54,480 nucleotides of DNA, taken from contig BJOX01000050.1 of assembly GCA_009731375.1 (NCBI GenBank), positions 1,087,503 through 1,141,982 on the forward strand, read 5' to 3'. Source of the DNA: Paulinella micropora (lineage: Eukaryota > Cercozoa > Imbricatea > Euglyphida). The position numbers and the translations under genes are program-made. The notes beneath the pieces are model-generated. The model was given only the letters and a program-made list of their open reading frames with translations, was not told the DNA's origin and did not search any database. Each line of letters begins with the position of its first letter. Position 1 is the stretch's first letter. Below are positions 33,884 to 46,211 of this stretch, piece after piece.

Positions 33884-36604
33884 TCATTCCACCCCCTCGA
33901 AACGATTACCTTGAGTAGTGTCCGGGTAGGATGACGTATCGGTCTCCGAGGCAGTGTTGTAGGCCTGAGCTCGACCGAAATTTGGGTTGGAACTTGCCCA
34001 CGAGCCTCCTCCTCCTCCGGGTGGGGGGGCTGGAGCTCGAACAGCTCTCCCTCCATAAGGGGTATATCCCCGACCTCCTCCTCTTCCTCTCTGAGGGGTT
34101 CCCTGCCACCTCGAGGCTCCTCTCCATGTTCCTCGTCCTCGTCCTCCTCCTCCTCCTCCTCCTCCTCCTCCTGCTCCTCCTCCTCCTCGTCCTCCTGCTC
34201 CTGCTCCTCCTTCTCGTCCTCTTTGAGAGGCCTTTAAGTTCTTTTGTCTCTCCCTTTCCTCCTTCTTCTCCTTCATCCTCTTCATGTAGGTAATGATTGC
34301 CTCTCGTAACTCCTCATCATCACACATATTGGCATACCAACCTTCGTTCACAGCGGCAATCTGAAGCATATTGAAAAGGCCCGGTTCCTTGCCTTCCGTC
34401 CTGCTCAGAAAATTTGCCCTTGCTGTTGGGTTCTGCCTATCATGATTGAAAGAGCAGTCTCTGTTCTCCATCTGTGCCTTACACTGCAAGCCCGCGAACC
34501 ACCTCCAACATGCGGTCTTCAGGTCTGGCTCTCTCTGTCTCTTCCAACCGGCAACTCTGTTTGTGTACGTGGCTTGTGCGCCAACAGGTACACCGCCTGC
34601 CTGTGCCGTATGTGCCTCCGTGAGCGAGTCCATGTTTGAGCATGCACTCATCACTTCTTGAAACAGTGCTGACGGAGCAACGCTTTGAACCGTATTTTCG
34701 AACACGTGTGTCTCGAGGAAGTTCTTGGACTTCACTGAGCTAAACGTCGAGCATTGTTGTATGAGCTGAGTAAGCTTACTCGGGTTAACTGTGTGTAACG
34801 CCGAAAAGAAATAGAGGATGATCGACTTGCGGCCATAGAATAGCCCATAGGAGGAAACTACCTCCGTAAGGGTCGCCGCCAAGCCAACAGCACTCCTCAA
34901 ACTCATCGCCACTGTCTCAAAGATTTCAAATCCTATGAGAGTACCAGTGCAGAGATGCTGGTATCCATGAGATTGAAAATATGAAATGAGTGTGGCCACC
35001 GCCAGTTCACACTGAGCGTCTAGGCCTGTTGCATTGTTTCTCTTAATCTCCTCCTTCTTTCTCAAAAACTTGTACTGTGTCAGATCAAATCCCTCCGAGA
35101 CTAGAGATTGGTCAAAAACAGTAACAAGGGCCTCGTATTCCTGCGTTTCGTCGCAAGGAAAAGCCTTCATGCAGGCATTGATCTCTTTGAGCTTGCTCAA
35201 AAGCGAAGCATCAGAGTCTTTGTCTGAGCTCGTCTTGGCATATAGCATGAGACTTGCCACTCCTCCTTTCTTCCCCTTGAAGGCATTTATGATGTTCTGT
35301 CTGTCCTTCTTCTCCGTGTTTGTGACCACCACCGTAGTTGAGCCCGAGGGTGCAGGGGCTGGTGGGGCAGGAGCTGGTGGGGTCAAATATGTCGGAGGGT
35401 GTGTCTTTGCACCACTCACTTTTGCTTTCATTCTTTCCAGTCTCATCGTCTTCTCGAACTCCTCATTCTCTTTCGCCTTCTTCTTCTCAGATATCACCAG
35501 CTTTTGAGCATGAGTGATAAAGGCCACCAATTCAGAAGCAGATCTGAGAAAATTATATTTCTCCACATATTGGTCAACACCTGCTTTGTTGGCGACCGGT
35601 GGTGCGTTACTAAGTGATTTAAGGACAGAGTGATCCTTGGTAGGAATCCATCTCTTCCATGCCTCCTTGTGCAGTAACGCACCCATCAACAGTCTGATCT
35701 TGGTCAGAACTCTGTCGGTCTTCTCTAACTCATCAATCACAGGATGAGTTTCTCCTGCTGCCTTAATGCTTTTTTCCATCTCTGCCTTCCCCTCCTCCAA
35801 GGCCTTTATTTCCATTGTAAAAAAATGAAATATGCCACTCGAGTTTTTCGAACCCAGATTGGTCTTCATTTTTGTTACATCGACTGCCTCCTGACCAGTC
35901 GCGAGGAATCTGGCCGTTGCTCTTGGGTTTGTGTACTGGAGGTAACCCTCACATCGTGGGCCGTATGTACGTTCCCAAATCAGGGTTTGAGTGTACACCC
36001 CAAAGATAGCATCGAGTAATTCAAGGTGGGTGTGTGTGTCCCCAAACTTGATATGCTGTATCTTCTTTCTCTCTTCTGGATCAGAGACCAGTTTGCCGAG
36101 GAGCTGTGCTGTGTTTGATAATAGGATATAGACATCCTTTTTAGCACGACTTTTCTCTCTTCTTTGATCCTGAGGGATCCACACATAGGTATCCTTCTCT
36201 ACCCCCATCTTGTTATCAAACTCTTCTTTAGTGAGGTCATAGTGGTCTTGCACCCACTGTTGTTCCTCCACTGTGATCTCCTCTCCATCACTATGAATCA
36301 AGTCGATCATTTTTCGTCCTCCTCCTCCCGTGTAGGCAGGTGGTAAGGGATTACCATATGCTCCTCCTCCTCCCGTCTCTTCTTGTTCAAATCCTCCTTC
36401 ATCTTCGTCTCCTCCATATCTTCCTTCATCATCCCAGCCCTCTTCTACTCCTCCTCCTACTCCTTCATCTCCTCCTCCTCCTTCATTCAATCCTCCTCCT
36501 CCTCCTTCATTCAATCCTCTTCCTCCTCCTCCTCCTGCTTCTTCTTCTTCTCTTCTTTGATCTGCCTCCGAGAATTCACTCACTTCGGCGGTCTCTGTCG
36601 ACAT
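33884..36604 (-). CDS. gag: Gypsy gag protein with CCCH zinc finger
   Basis: The 906-residue protein has an N-terminal 100 residues that are acidic and Gly-rich. The central region (about 120-660) is helical and should form the capsid domain. At about residues 698-720 lies C-x8-C-x8-C-x3-H (CWRWFAGLQC...CSFNH), a CCCH-type finger where most gag proteins have CCHC knuckles. The C-terminus is an RGG/Gly-Arg-rich stretch ending GNRFEGVE, also suited to RNA binding. The stop is UGA followed by CUG, in the same frame as pol. The stop context and shared phase suggest that a fraction of ribosomes make a Gag-Pol fusion. Confidence 0.8.
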   Translation of the reverse strand: MSTETAEVSEFSEADQRREEEEAGGGGGRGLNEGGGGGLNEGGGGDEGVGGGVEEGWDDEGRYGGDEDEGGFEQEETGGGGAYGNPLPPAYTGGGGRKMIDLIHSDGEEITVEEQQWVQDHYDLTKEEFDNKMGVEKDTYVWIPQDQRREKSRAKKDVYILLSNTAQLLGKLVSDPEERKKIQHIKFGDTHTHLELLDAIFGVYTQTLIWERTYGPRCEGYLQYTNPRATARFLATGQEAVDVTKMKTNLGSKNSSGIFHFFTMEIKALEEGKAEMEKSIKAAGETHPVIDELEKTDRVLTKIRLLMGALLHKEAWKRWIPTKDHSVLKSLSNAPPVANKAGVDQYVEKYNFLRSASELVAFITHAQKLVISEKKKAKENEEFEKTMRLERMKAKVSGAKTHPPTYLTPPAPAPPAPAPSGSTTVVVTNTEKKDRQNIINAFKGKKGGVASLMLYAKTSSDKDSDASLLSKLKEINACMKAFPCDETQEYEALVTVFDQSLVSEGFDLTQYKFLRKKEEIKRNNATGLDAQCELAVATLISYFQSHGYQHLCTGTLIGFEIFETVAMSLRSAVGLAATLTEVVSSYGLFYGRKSIILYFFSALHTVNPSKLTQLIQQCSTFSSVKSKNFLETHVFENTVQSVAPSALFQEVMSACSNMDSLTEAHTAQAGGVPVGAQATYTNRVAGWKRQREPDLKTACWRWFAGLQCKAQMENRDCSFNHDRQNPTARANFLSRTEGKEPGLFNMLQIAAVNEGWYANMCDDEELREAIITYMKRMKEKKEERERQKNLKASQRGREGGAGAGGRGGGGAGGGGGGGGGGRGRGTWRGASRWQGTPQRGRGGGRGYTPYGGRAVRAPAPPPGGGGGSWASSNPNFGRAQAYNTASETDTSSYPDTTQGNRFEGVE

Positions 36605-37370
36605 GATGTCGTAGTAGTGATCAACAGGAGGACAGTGTCAGCTCCTATGTTTGGTTTTTGTTCGTTTGTGTTCTGTTCCTCCTTCAGTCGATTGACTAGT
36701 GAAGAGAGAAACTAATAGAGAGGGTAGGATAAGATTCCCTGTCCTCTATGAAACACTGTTTGTATGTTTGTTTTTGTTTGAGAAAAATAGTCTTTGAGAC
36801 TTTCTCCGATTTCTTGTTCTCCTTACTCAGATTACTTTCTCCTCCTTCTTTTCTATATTGTATCTAGTATGAGGCACTTGGACCTACACACAGATAGTAA
36901 TAGAGAAGCTAGAAAAGCTCTCCTTGAGAAGTCGACAGTCGGTCGGATAGGTTCTCAGACCTACCTTTAGAAAACGATCAGAGATTTGCAAAAATACTCT
37001 GACGTATGTGTGAGATAATGCAGATAAATGCACAAACTAGAAGGGTAGAGTGTTGTGCTCCTGTCCCTATGCTTGTTTGTGTTTTGTGTGTGTTCCTTCA
37101 CTCTTCTGTCCACCTCCTTCTTCTTGGTCTCTGTGTGAGAACAGCAAGAACGACAGAGAGTTTGTATCTGATGTCTCCTTGTGAGCACACAGATACTGAT
37201 TGGGCTAGAGGGTACGAGACACCTGCTTGAGACCAATCAAATTATTTGTTTTGTGAAAGAGTTATGAGGGAGCTGTGTTGGAGTATTTGTTTTCGTCTGA
37301 CGTCCCCGTGTGAGACAGGTCAGTGAAAATTCACTCTGTTGCCTGTGTGGCAAAGCAGAAAGAAATCACC
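36605..37370 (-). other. 5' leader of the gypsy element
   Basis: About 770 bases lie between the primer-binding site and the gag ATG. No long frame is convincing. It would hold packaging signals and possibly a splice donor, none of which can be assigned. Confidence 0.45.
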
Positions 37371-37388
37371 CTAGTGATGTGGACTCCA
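37371..37388 (-). other. Putative tRNA primer-binding site
   Basis: On the minus strand, TGGAGTCCACATCACTAG starts two bases after the end of the 5' LTR. TGG complements the CCA end of a tRNA. The tRNA cannot be named without the host tRNA set. Confidence 0.6.
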
Positions 37389-37390
37389 AA

Positions 37391-37629
37391 TGTAATGCCC
37401 CCAACGATAGCTCGTAAAAAGTCGGTAATACAACCAAACACAGTCCTCAAGAATGAGAATGATGTCTCGTTGTATTAGCTCAGTGAAGCCAAAAAAGGAA
37501 AACTGCAACAGACCAGGAATAAAATGGCATCAGGTCCAATCCGGACAAATAATACTGAAAAACAAGCTGGTGCACCTGTCACCAGGAAAAGGTATTTTTT
37601 ACCTGCTATCCGGGGGGGTGATGCCTACA
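37391..37629 (-). repeat. 5' LTR of the gypsy element
   Basis: 239 bases, TG...CA, two differences from the copy at 27005-27243. It is followed by the right target-site duplication CTAC at 37630-37633. Confidence 0.9.
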
Positions 37630-37633
37630 CTAC

Positions 37634-38094
37634 TGTCAAGTAGGAATGGTGGAATTATTATTAGGGATGAAGCAGTTTGGTGTGTCTGTGCTATTCCATC
37701 TAGTTACAAGACACGTTTGAGGTGGATGCCTTCAGCCAGCCAACAAAATGTTGTCGACTGCCTACTGCACGTCGACACTTGCACTTATGTAAAGGAGGCT
37801 AATGATTCTCCTTTCAGACTTTGTGCAACTGATGAAAGCTGCTAACGTAGAGTTCGCTAACCAAGGCTCGATAACCTGTTAAATAACTATTATTAATATA
37901 ATGACATATGATAGCAACGCTACACTACAAGCCGCTGAGTAATACAGCTTTAATAAGAAAAGGCGCGAACAAGACACGCCGCGTAACTCGACTGGCCGGA
38001 TCGTAAGTAATGGCTCTACCGACACCGTTACTCTGATACTGCCGGTCCTGTAATTAAGATTATAGTTCCAACACCGGGTGCCTTTTTCCATTAT
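37634..38094. other. Host spacer without a supported gene
   Basis: Unique-looking sequence between the retrotransposon and an old LTR fragment; no gene, RNA or repeat could be supported. Confidence 0.35.
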
Positions 38095-38234
38095 CTTTTG
38101 TCCGGATCGGACCTAATGCCATTTTATTCCTGGTATGTTGCCGTTTTCTTTTTCTGCTTTACTGAGCTTTTGAGGACTGTGTGTGGTTGTATTACCGACT
38201 TTTTCTACGAGCTATCACTGGGGGTTTTACAGGA
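38095..38234 (+). repeat. Degenerate LTR fragment of the same gypsy family
   Basis: Blocks such as CCATTTTATTCCTGGT, GAGGACTGTGT, GGTTGTATTACCGACTTTT and ACGAGCTATC match the sense strand of the LTR above, with many substitutions and a deletion; the end is TTTTACA. It is opposite in orientation to the full element and is a relic of an older insertion. A 39-base tandem duplication (ATCACTCTGAAACTTTGG) follows at about 38278-38345. Confidence 0.7.
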
Positions 38235-38516
38235 TGGTATTTCTTCACCTCATGAAAACATCAGGCACTACGAAACAATCACTCTGAAACTTTGGATGTG
38301 CCCATTTAGTAGCGAAAGAATCACTCTGAAACTTTGGATGTGCCTATTTTAGTAATATTGCCAGAAAATATGTTTTAAGAAAATATTATCAGTAGTGTTG
38401 CGTTTGCCTTCGCTCCCATGCAAGGTTGTCCATACATTCGAAGTCGAGTATCCTCACCAGCTAGTACAAATGCAAGCAGACTAAATTTCCGGACTGCCGG
38501 TTAAGTTAAGAAAAAG

Positions 38517-41500
38517 TCACGAGCCGAGGATTTCCATGATGAGGTTGTAGAAGATTGTTGCACCAATGACCAAACTATCTTCGTTGAGGTCGAAATTGGA
38601 CTTGTGATGGGGAAACTCCTAAACATTACAAAAGCTCTGATCATTTTGTGTAGTGTGCCGAATGATGATATGCTTAAATGTTAACAAACACATATTTACA
38701 TAAACATGCACACCTGTTCTTTTTACATACATTCATACGTACAAACATATACACTTAGATGTATGCACTATATTTAGAAATGAGTTGATGATACAGGCAC
38801 GCTCACATCAGAGATTCGCAAAGAATCATTTTGAAAGTTTCAAGTGCATAACCTGATTGTAATACTAATAACAAAACCTAATCCTTAATTCACTCAACCC
38901 AGACGGAAAGAGACAAAATGTTATAGGGAGACCTCTGGAAGGGGTGGTGCACATCCGACGAAGAAGAAGCATCCATGCCTGATGGCAAAATTGATGCACA
39001 CACACACATACATACATATATATATTGTATATATATATATAATATATATATAATATATATATATATAGAAAAGAGAGGAAGGGAGGGAGGGAGGGAGCAA
39101 ATCCGACCACGATGTAGCAGATTCACTATGTACGAATGTACTTATCTTAATGTTTAAAATATATTTACCTTCTTTGTAGGAAGTAGGAGAAGTCTTCTGC
39201 ACCCATTACACCTATTTGGCATACAAAGGATGATAACAACATAGAAAGACACAAACAGAATTAAAAAAAAAAAAATAAAAAAAAAATTGAGGATTGACTG
39301 CATTTCAAACAAGGAAATCAACAATAAAACACGGCTTTGTCGTGGTGTCTCCATGAAAACTATGCTTACTTGAATTGTGGATGCATGGTTGCCCAGAACC
39401 TGTGTATTATTTTCTACACAGTCAACTTCTTTATTGTTTGATTAATTTGCTTCAATTTTTTTGTCAGTTCTTAAACAAAACCTTGTTTGATTGCCTGTGT
39501 CTTTGGTATCTTATTTATCATCTTTGATTTGCATGTACCGCAACCGTACATCGACGATGCGAGGAATACATAAGTGCGTGAGAGAGACACACCAGAACTG
39601 AAAGAGCCATGCAAATCACTTATAAGGACCATATGCATACAGTAGCAGCTAGGCAAGCATCATCATCATACCGACCTAAGCATCCAAAATACTCAGATAC
39701 GCAACTTGAAGACAAATATGAGTAAGAAAAATGTTATATCCACGTGTATGTACGGCGTATCTAAACATGAGTTATGCCTGGCTCTGAATTCTATCTGCCA
39801 GCTTGAAAATCCGAGACTTGAGCCCGTTCCGCCGATCTTTTCGACAGACGGACTTTCATGCAGATATCGCAATATCATCCTTGTCCATTTCATCACTTTG
39901 TCAAACATCTATTGGGAAGTACGAGCCCATACAATCGAAGAGTATTATGTAGGCCAAGGAGCAATGACCTGGAAAAGTGTTCACTTGGCTCTTTCCGACC
40001 GCCTACAACACAGCTTGGTTGGGTTGAAAAAAAAAAAAAAACGAGACATGCTAAGTCAGTGGCCTGAATCGGAAATGCAGTCACGTGCATTGCCTATCTA
40101 GATGCTTTTGCGCCGTATGCATGGAACCTTTCCCGCGGCTTGTCGAACCAGTTCCACACTCGCAGCATGATTATTCTCTGTCCAACATCAACGAAAGAGA
40201 GCAGACAAAATGTTTGGCAAGACCCACGCCCTTATAACAACGAGAACAGCAACACTCGCAAACAACAACACCAAACAATACGATAGTGATGAACAGCAGC
40301 AGCGACTATAAGAAAAGATATATTTGACGAAATAGAACGGCAGGCAACATCTGTCTCTTGGTCTTCAATATCTTTTACAGTGGTGATCGCAATCTCTCAT
40401 GCTTCAAGTACCTGTGACTGGATATCCTCGCTCGTATTTGAGGTCCGCTTGGACTTGATGAGAGAGACCCACGCCTTCAAACAAAAAGGTACGCCCAAGA
40501 AATCAAAAATGAAACATATTTGACCGGGAATTGCCATATATGTAATGCGATCAGATGAAATTGATTGAGAACGCATATGCAAGAAATATACACTTTGCAG
40601 CGTAAGCACGCAAAACTACAGCAAGCGATGAGAGACAAAGACAATTCAAAGACCGCTGCAAATTTCCTTCATGCGTTTTTGCAACCTCTCACAAACCTCC
40701 TAAGTCAAAGAAAGCCATAACAATCACACACATGCAAAATTTCTGAAGTTAGCTCACTAAGCATGACATAGAAGATGCAGAAACTATCTGTACAAAACTT
40801 GCAGTTCTGAAAGAGATCACGTAAAAAGAAATGAAGTACGAGTTGTACACACAGAAAAAATGATCCACAACGAAAGATACTTTTAACGCATTCTCTTAAA
40901 CATTCCTCCTTTGTTTTTCGCCCACCATAACAACCTCTTCCATATGACGGCAGGTCCCTGACAGCTCTGCTTTGTCCGAAATGATGTTATAGGCATACCT
41001 GTAGAAGAGGAAGCAGCAAATAAACAAGGCGAGTGAGATTGATTTCGACCCAGCTTTGACAGTGCCAATCGTCAGAACAGCCTTCTCCATCGCTGGGCAA
41101 CAGAAGCAACAGAAACATCATCAGTGCTTGAACATCAATCAGCCACAGCAAGATAGGCAATTGAAAATAAAATAGGCGACGTCAAAACAGGCTGAGATAT
41201 CTCCTTCCACATAGGTATATACAGCTCAAGTATGACAGCGAGGGTTTAGATGCTACAAGGCAAGAACGGAAAAGCCTTTTACTTGGCACGATACTGCTAT
41301 GTCAAGCCAAAACCAGTCGTTTTAACAGCGTTTGCTTGTAAGCTATGTTTACGGCATGCGTTTATGGTTGCCAGGTACGGCATAAGTTCCTGGAGACAAC
41401 AGTGTGGAGCTGCTGAATCAAGCTTCCTGTGGCGACTATGGCATCTGCAGTGCCCCTAGGCTGCGCGCCATGCCCCCCTTGTCCCTGTAAACCAATCAAA

Positions 41501-44500
41501 AGGATTCATTAATTACTGATCGGCTCAAATTACCTACCAAGAAGAAGAAGAAGAAACCAATACATCTTTTTTCTGGTGGTGAAAATTGTGAGTTTTCTTT
41601 GACTTCACGGGAATATCTGAACTTTTTGGTGGTACAGACGACGAATGAATTAAAAAACCTTGCACCACACGCTACGATCAATGCAAAAAGGATACTTAAA
41701 ATTGAAGGCATACTTGAAAACAAATTTTACACCTCCAGCAACACAACCAGTGTGAAGCAATATTTTTCGAATCTTGTGGGCTTTTGCGTTTTGGCTGACA
41801 GGTGATAATTTGACATTTCTCGCACGTGAGATTGTAAAGGCTGATAGGACATGCGAAGGCAAAAGGAGAACCCAAAGAACTCATATACAAATATCAAGAC
41901 ATCGAAAAATAAAGTAACACCTATTAAAGGTTGCGATCAAGGGCTCCCACGCGTTTGTGGCTTTTCTGTGAAAACCTTGGCGAAAATCAAGGCCGTGAGC
42001 AGTAACAGAACGCGCGTGTAAATTGCCTTGCAAAAAAATTTCTGCAGTATCAAAAACAGTTTCCAGCGAAGAAACCTGAGAACATGGATGTATTTGGCCT
42101 TACATTCGACAACAAATTTTCCCGCAAAGTACTACGTAAAGACGCATAGAGCCCATTCCAGAAAAGGAAAATTCTGAGTTTCCGCGAAAATTTTCAAAGT
42201 CGAAAGCCAAATGTAGCCGCACTTATAAGATGATCAAGAACCTTGACATTTATATGCCACTTGTCCGAAGCAGCCATCATGGGCCCATCGTTCACTAACA
42301 CCTACAATCATACAAGGCCATACAAAAAAAAGAGATGCTCACTACAGTCACACGCATTATGGAAGCTATATATAAATGTAATAAACAAGCGCGGGAGGAG
42401 ACTCGTTAACTACGAAAACAACATCAGCGCCGTCATAAAGGAAATATCAACAAGAACAACCTATGTTGCGATTTCAAGTTCTGTTCACATACGTTGGTAA
42501 AGCCGCACAAGATGTATGGTGAAGCCAACCAGCTGAAACGACCAATTATAGCATGCAAAAGCAAAGAAAACGCTATGGATTTATGTGTAATGCTGACCTC
42601 TCCGCATGGAGTATAGCTCCATAGGTGCAACCCAAACACCTGCTCAGTTCATAGGCATGACTTTTGCCAAATCAGAAAACCACACATATATTCAATTAAC
42701 GAAAGGGACAAAAGATGAAACAACAGAATCCCCATATACCAAGTTGGAAACCGAAGGAGAAGAATATTTGGACGTCATCAATGAATAGTGCAAATCTTCC
42801 TTGTTTGAGCACCTGGTCGACACGAGGACCACAAGTCTTGTCTTCCAAAATGCTGGAAAAAAAAAGGAAAAAAAAAAAAATTCCTGACATCTAGATGGGT
42901 TGCCTACAATGAAGAAATTCAATAACAAAATCAAAGAAAAAATCAAACAGAAAATGGACAAGAGGAAAATGAAAACAGTGTACAGAATTAGCAATGCCAG
43001 CGACCCCCTCTGTTCATGAGAAATTCATGGCTTATAAACTGGTCGAAATATCTCGGGACGCAGCAGGAAAATGACGGAAAATACCGTACAGGGGCAGAGA
43101 CATTTACAGCAGAAGGCAAAATGAAGTATGCAAAGTATGCAACAGGCAAAGAAAATGCAACGCGCAAGAGAAGAATGAGCGAGCAAACCCATCTTCAATC
43201 ATGACTTTAGCGCCCCCATATCCCTAAACCAACAGCAAAAAAACCATTCACTTCGTAACCTATAGTGTGGATTAAAAATATATGCAAGCGTTCTGCTTTT
43301 GACTTCCTTCTTATCGCTCGTTTTCCATTTTCTGCCTTTTTCAATTCTGAGCCTAATCTAGTGCATGTCAATCTAATGTGCTTGTAATGAGTTGACAATC
43401 ACTTCGGGCGAACCTCCTCAGCAGGCTGAAAGCAGAACTTTACATGTCCCTTGAGCTGATTCTGCACCGCCAACAAGGCCTTGCAAGCGCCCAGTAACTG
43501 TTCCAACAGCAGCTAAAAAGTTGACCGAGCGGTTCCGCAAAGCCACAGTGATACAATGCAAAGCTTTCAGCACTGACGACATCACAGGCCAAAATACGTA
43601 AGGCAAAAACTTTTCACAGCTTTGACAAAGGTTTTGAGCACGCAGGGGGAACGTACGATTGCCATGTGCCCATCATGCCCACATGCGTGCATGACATCCT
43701 GTCCATCACACACCACGTGGGGGATTTGCGTCGCGCCAGTTCCAGGTTGTCGATCGCATGCGCCTGATCTGTGTGACCTTGACTTTTGACTTGTAGCTGC
43801 CATTCAGACTGCTGTCGATCTCCTGCGTGCACAAAAGAAAACAAGGAAACACTTGGGAAGTGCAGGGAGCGGTTGGGACCTGCAAGGGGAGAGCATCCAT
43901 GTCGGCCCGCAGCATAACACAGGGCCCCTCCCCCTTTCCTCCCTACATACACACCGAGTCCTCTATATCCATGCCCTGCGGCCTTTGGCGCACTGCCTCA
44001 TACTGTTACCTTGAGCACACCAACCACACCCGTTCGACCGATTTTCTCGTATACCTGTCGAGAAAGAAAGAAGTTGAAGGCGAGGATCGAGAAGGCACGC
44101 AATAAAGCATACTAAGGAGCTCACGAGAAAAATGCAAGTGACAACTTCATCGGCGAAGAGCATAGGTGTCTGCGAGTGTAAGCACTCACAACGATCAACC
44201 ATAAATGAATAATTTGAGCAGCATACAGGAGAGTACTTCAACAGCATAGAAGCAATAGGGGTATAGCTTTTTTTATCGTTACAGTAAGTCCCCACTTTCG
44301 AAGGATGCCCGCGATGTGCTTTGCTGTCTCTACCTCCTGGAAAGACAGCTCGGGATGCCTGCGCAAAGAATAATCAAAACGCATGTAATATCAATCTAAA
44401 GGAAGAGATAACAAGTCAGAGTGCGTGATGGCATATGCAGCTTATGTATATCCTGGCAGGCTCTTGCTTTCTCTCCTGTGACTCTCTCCACTTATTTCTC

Positions 44501-44768
44501 TGTGTTATATGTACATACTTACTAAAAAAAGTTAAACTGATGTATTTAGAAAATGGAAAATCATCACTGGCGACGAAGCACGTATGTCTGCGAGAAAAAG
44601 TCTTACTGGTGAAAGTGTCGCCGCTGTTCCACCATAAACTTTTCCTGCAGCTGTCGAACAAGTCATAAATAAGGTGCACACGCTCAAAAAAACTCTGTGA
44701 ACCTTTATTGCCGAGGGTATTTGAACATTTGCTTTAGTCTTTTGCTTTTTAGCGGAGGGCTCGGACAT
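38517..44768 (-). CDS. Host M20-family amidohydrolase (N-acyl-amino-acid hydrolase type), 22 exons
   Basis: Exons on the minus strand are 44703-44768, 44607-44650, 44283-44358, 44010-44054, 43880-43942, 43784-43822, 43657-43698, 43414-43497, 43189-43223, 42813-42852, 42598-42639, 42242-42301, 41379-41484, 41050-41092, 40935-40998, 40654-40687, 40412-40474, 40128-40177, 39969-40002, 39169-39211, 38933-38978 and 38517-38618. All introns are GT-AG, all phases agree, and the total is 1221 bases, giving 406 residues, the usual size of the family. Motifs in order are RRHFHQHPELSF, GRTGVVGVL, MLRADMDALPL, HACGHDGH (metal-binding Cys and His), FQPAEEG, FGLHLW, GQGGHGAQP, GAEDFSYF and PHHKSNFDLNE. Such enzymes hydrolyse N-acyl amino acids or IAA conjugates with a two-metal centre. 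The start ATG at 44768 and stop at 38517 are both seen. The two shortest exons are 34 bases each. Confidence 0.85.
38995..39068. repeat. (AC)n/(AT)n microsatellite in an amidohydrolase intron
   Basis: ACACAC, ATACAT and long TATATA runs lie in the intron between exons 38933-38978 and 39169-39211. Confidence 0.7.
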
Positions 44769-45029
44769 GAATATCTTGCAAAGAGAATCGTCCTGCCAGC
44801 AGAATAGAAGAGGAACAAAGAAAGCATGTATGTACGCACTGAAAGTATTACTGGTATCGGTTGCGTGATGGCGAATGAAAACATAACAGCATAACCTAGT
44901 CTTATCCAAATGGTGCAAACTCCTAGGTTCACTGCGAGCGAAGGAGAATGAAGGAAATGCACAAGTTTGTGCTGCATAGGAGACAAAACACGCAGAGAGA
45001 ACAGACTGGCATGCAAGTGAGGCAGGAGG

Positions 45030-45700
45030 CAGAGGCATGTATGTATGTACGTATGTCATGCGTACGTACGTACGTTTGTATGTATGTATGTATGTATGTA
45101 TGTATGTATATGTATGTACGTACGTACGTACGTACGTATGTACGTACGTACGTAGGTACGTATGTACGTACGTACGTATGTATGTATGTATGTATTTATG
45201 AATAATATGTATATGATGTATATATGTATGCATGTATGTATGTATGTATGTATATATGTATGTATGTACGTATGTATGTATATGTATGTATTTATATGTA
45301 TGTATATGTATGTATGTTTGTATGTATGTATGTATGTATAAGTATGTATGTATATGTATGTATGTATGTATGTATGCTATGTATGTATGTATGTATGTAT
45401 GTATGTATGTATGTATGTATGTATGCATATCTGTCTGTCTGTCTGTATACGTTTCTGTCTGTATGTCTGTCTGTCTGTCTGTCTGTATTTACATCGTACG
45501 TATGTATGTATGCATGTATGTATGCATGTATGTATGCATGTACGTACGTACACGTACGTACGTATGTACGTATGTATGTATGTATGTATGTATGTATGCA
45601 TGTGTGTATGCATGTATGTATGTATGCATGTATGTATGTATGTATGTATGTATGTATGTATGCATGTATGTATGTATGTATGTATGTTTTAAGATGGAGA
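45030..45700. repeat. (TATG)n/(TACG)n tetranucleotide microsatellite
   Basis: Nearly 670 bases of GTAT repeats with TACG, TGCA, TCTG and TATA interruptions, upstream of the amidohydrolase gene. The MYVC/YIHT-type open frames in it are artefacts of the repeat. Confidence 0.9.
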
Positions 45701-46100
45701 GACTCACATAGTCATCCGGCCCTCTACGAAAACACACACGCAGCTTACGCTCTCTCAAGATGTGCACATGTGTATCATGTGAAATACCTGTTTGTTGGAA
45801 CGGAGCGAGAATTTGAGGCTTGAATTTTGAGAATTGGTAGTAGAGATATAGGGCAAGGTGTGTAGGGTATGTGTAAATAACGAGTGATAGAGAGCAAAGA
45901 AATGTAGGAAGAGTGGGCAGGAGAGAGACCACCTACTACAGACGGGGCACCTAAGCGCTCCCAGTCTGTTTTACGAACGGGTGTATCTAAACTAAGCTAA
46001 GATATAAAAAATGCTGTGGGGTCAGGTTAACATTATTGTCTGTATACAAAGGGTGGGTGTAGGAATAGAGATATATGGGAGAAAAAGGAAGTAGCCGGGA
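45700..46100. other. Unique spacer between microsatellites
   Basis: No gene or RNA could be supported in this 400-base stretch. Confidence 0.35.
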
Positions 46101-46180
46101 AATGTATGTATGTATGTATGTATGTATGTATGTATGTAGTATGTATGTTTGTACGTATGTATGTCTGAATGTATGCATGA

Positions 46181-46211
<31 letters not shown>

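Larger units (their letters stand above)
27005..37629 (-). mobile_element. Ty3/gypsy-type LTR retrotransposon
   Basis: The element is 10.6 kb, bounded by 239-bp TG...CA LTRs and a CTAC duplication. On the minus strand it reads 5' LTR, primer-binding site, gag, pol (protease-like region, reverse transcriptase, RNase H, integrase), polypurine tract, 3' LTR. The RT-RNase H-integrase order places it in the gypsy group. The LTRs differ at only two positions and the long frames are open, so the insertion is young and may be active. Confidence 0.9.

Noticed and set aside
33847-34293. Leu-rich plus-strand frames over gag
   Set aside because: They are the complement of the Gly/Arg-rich gag tail.
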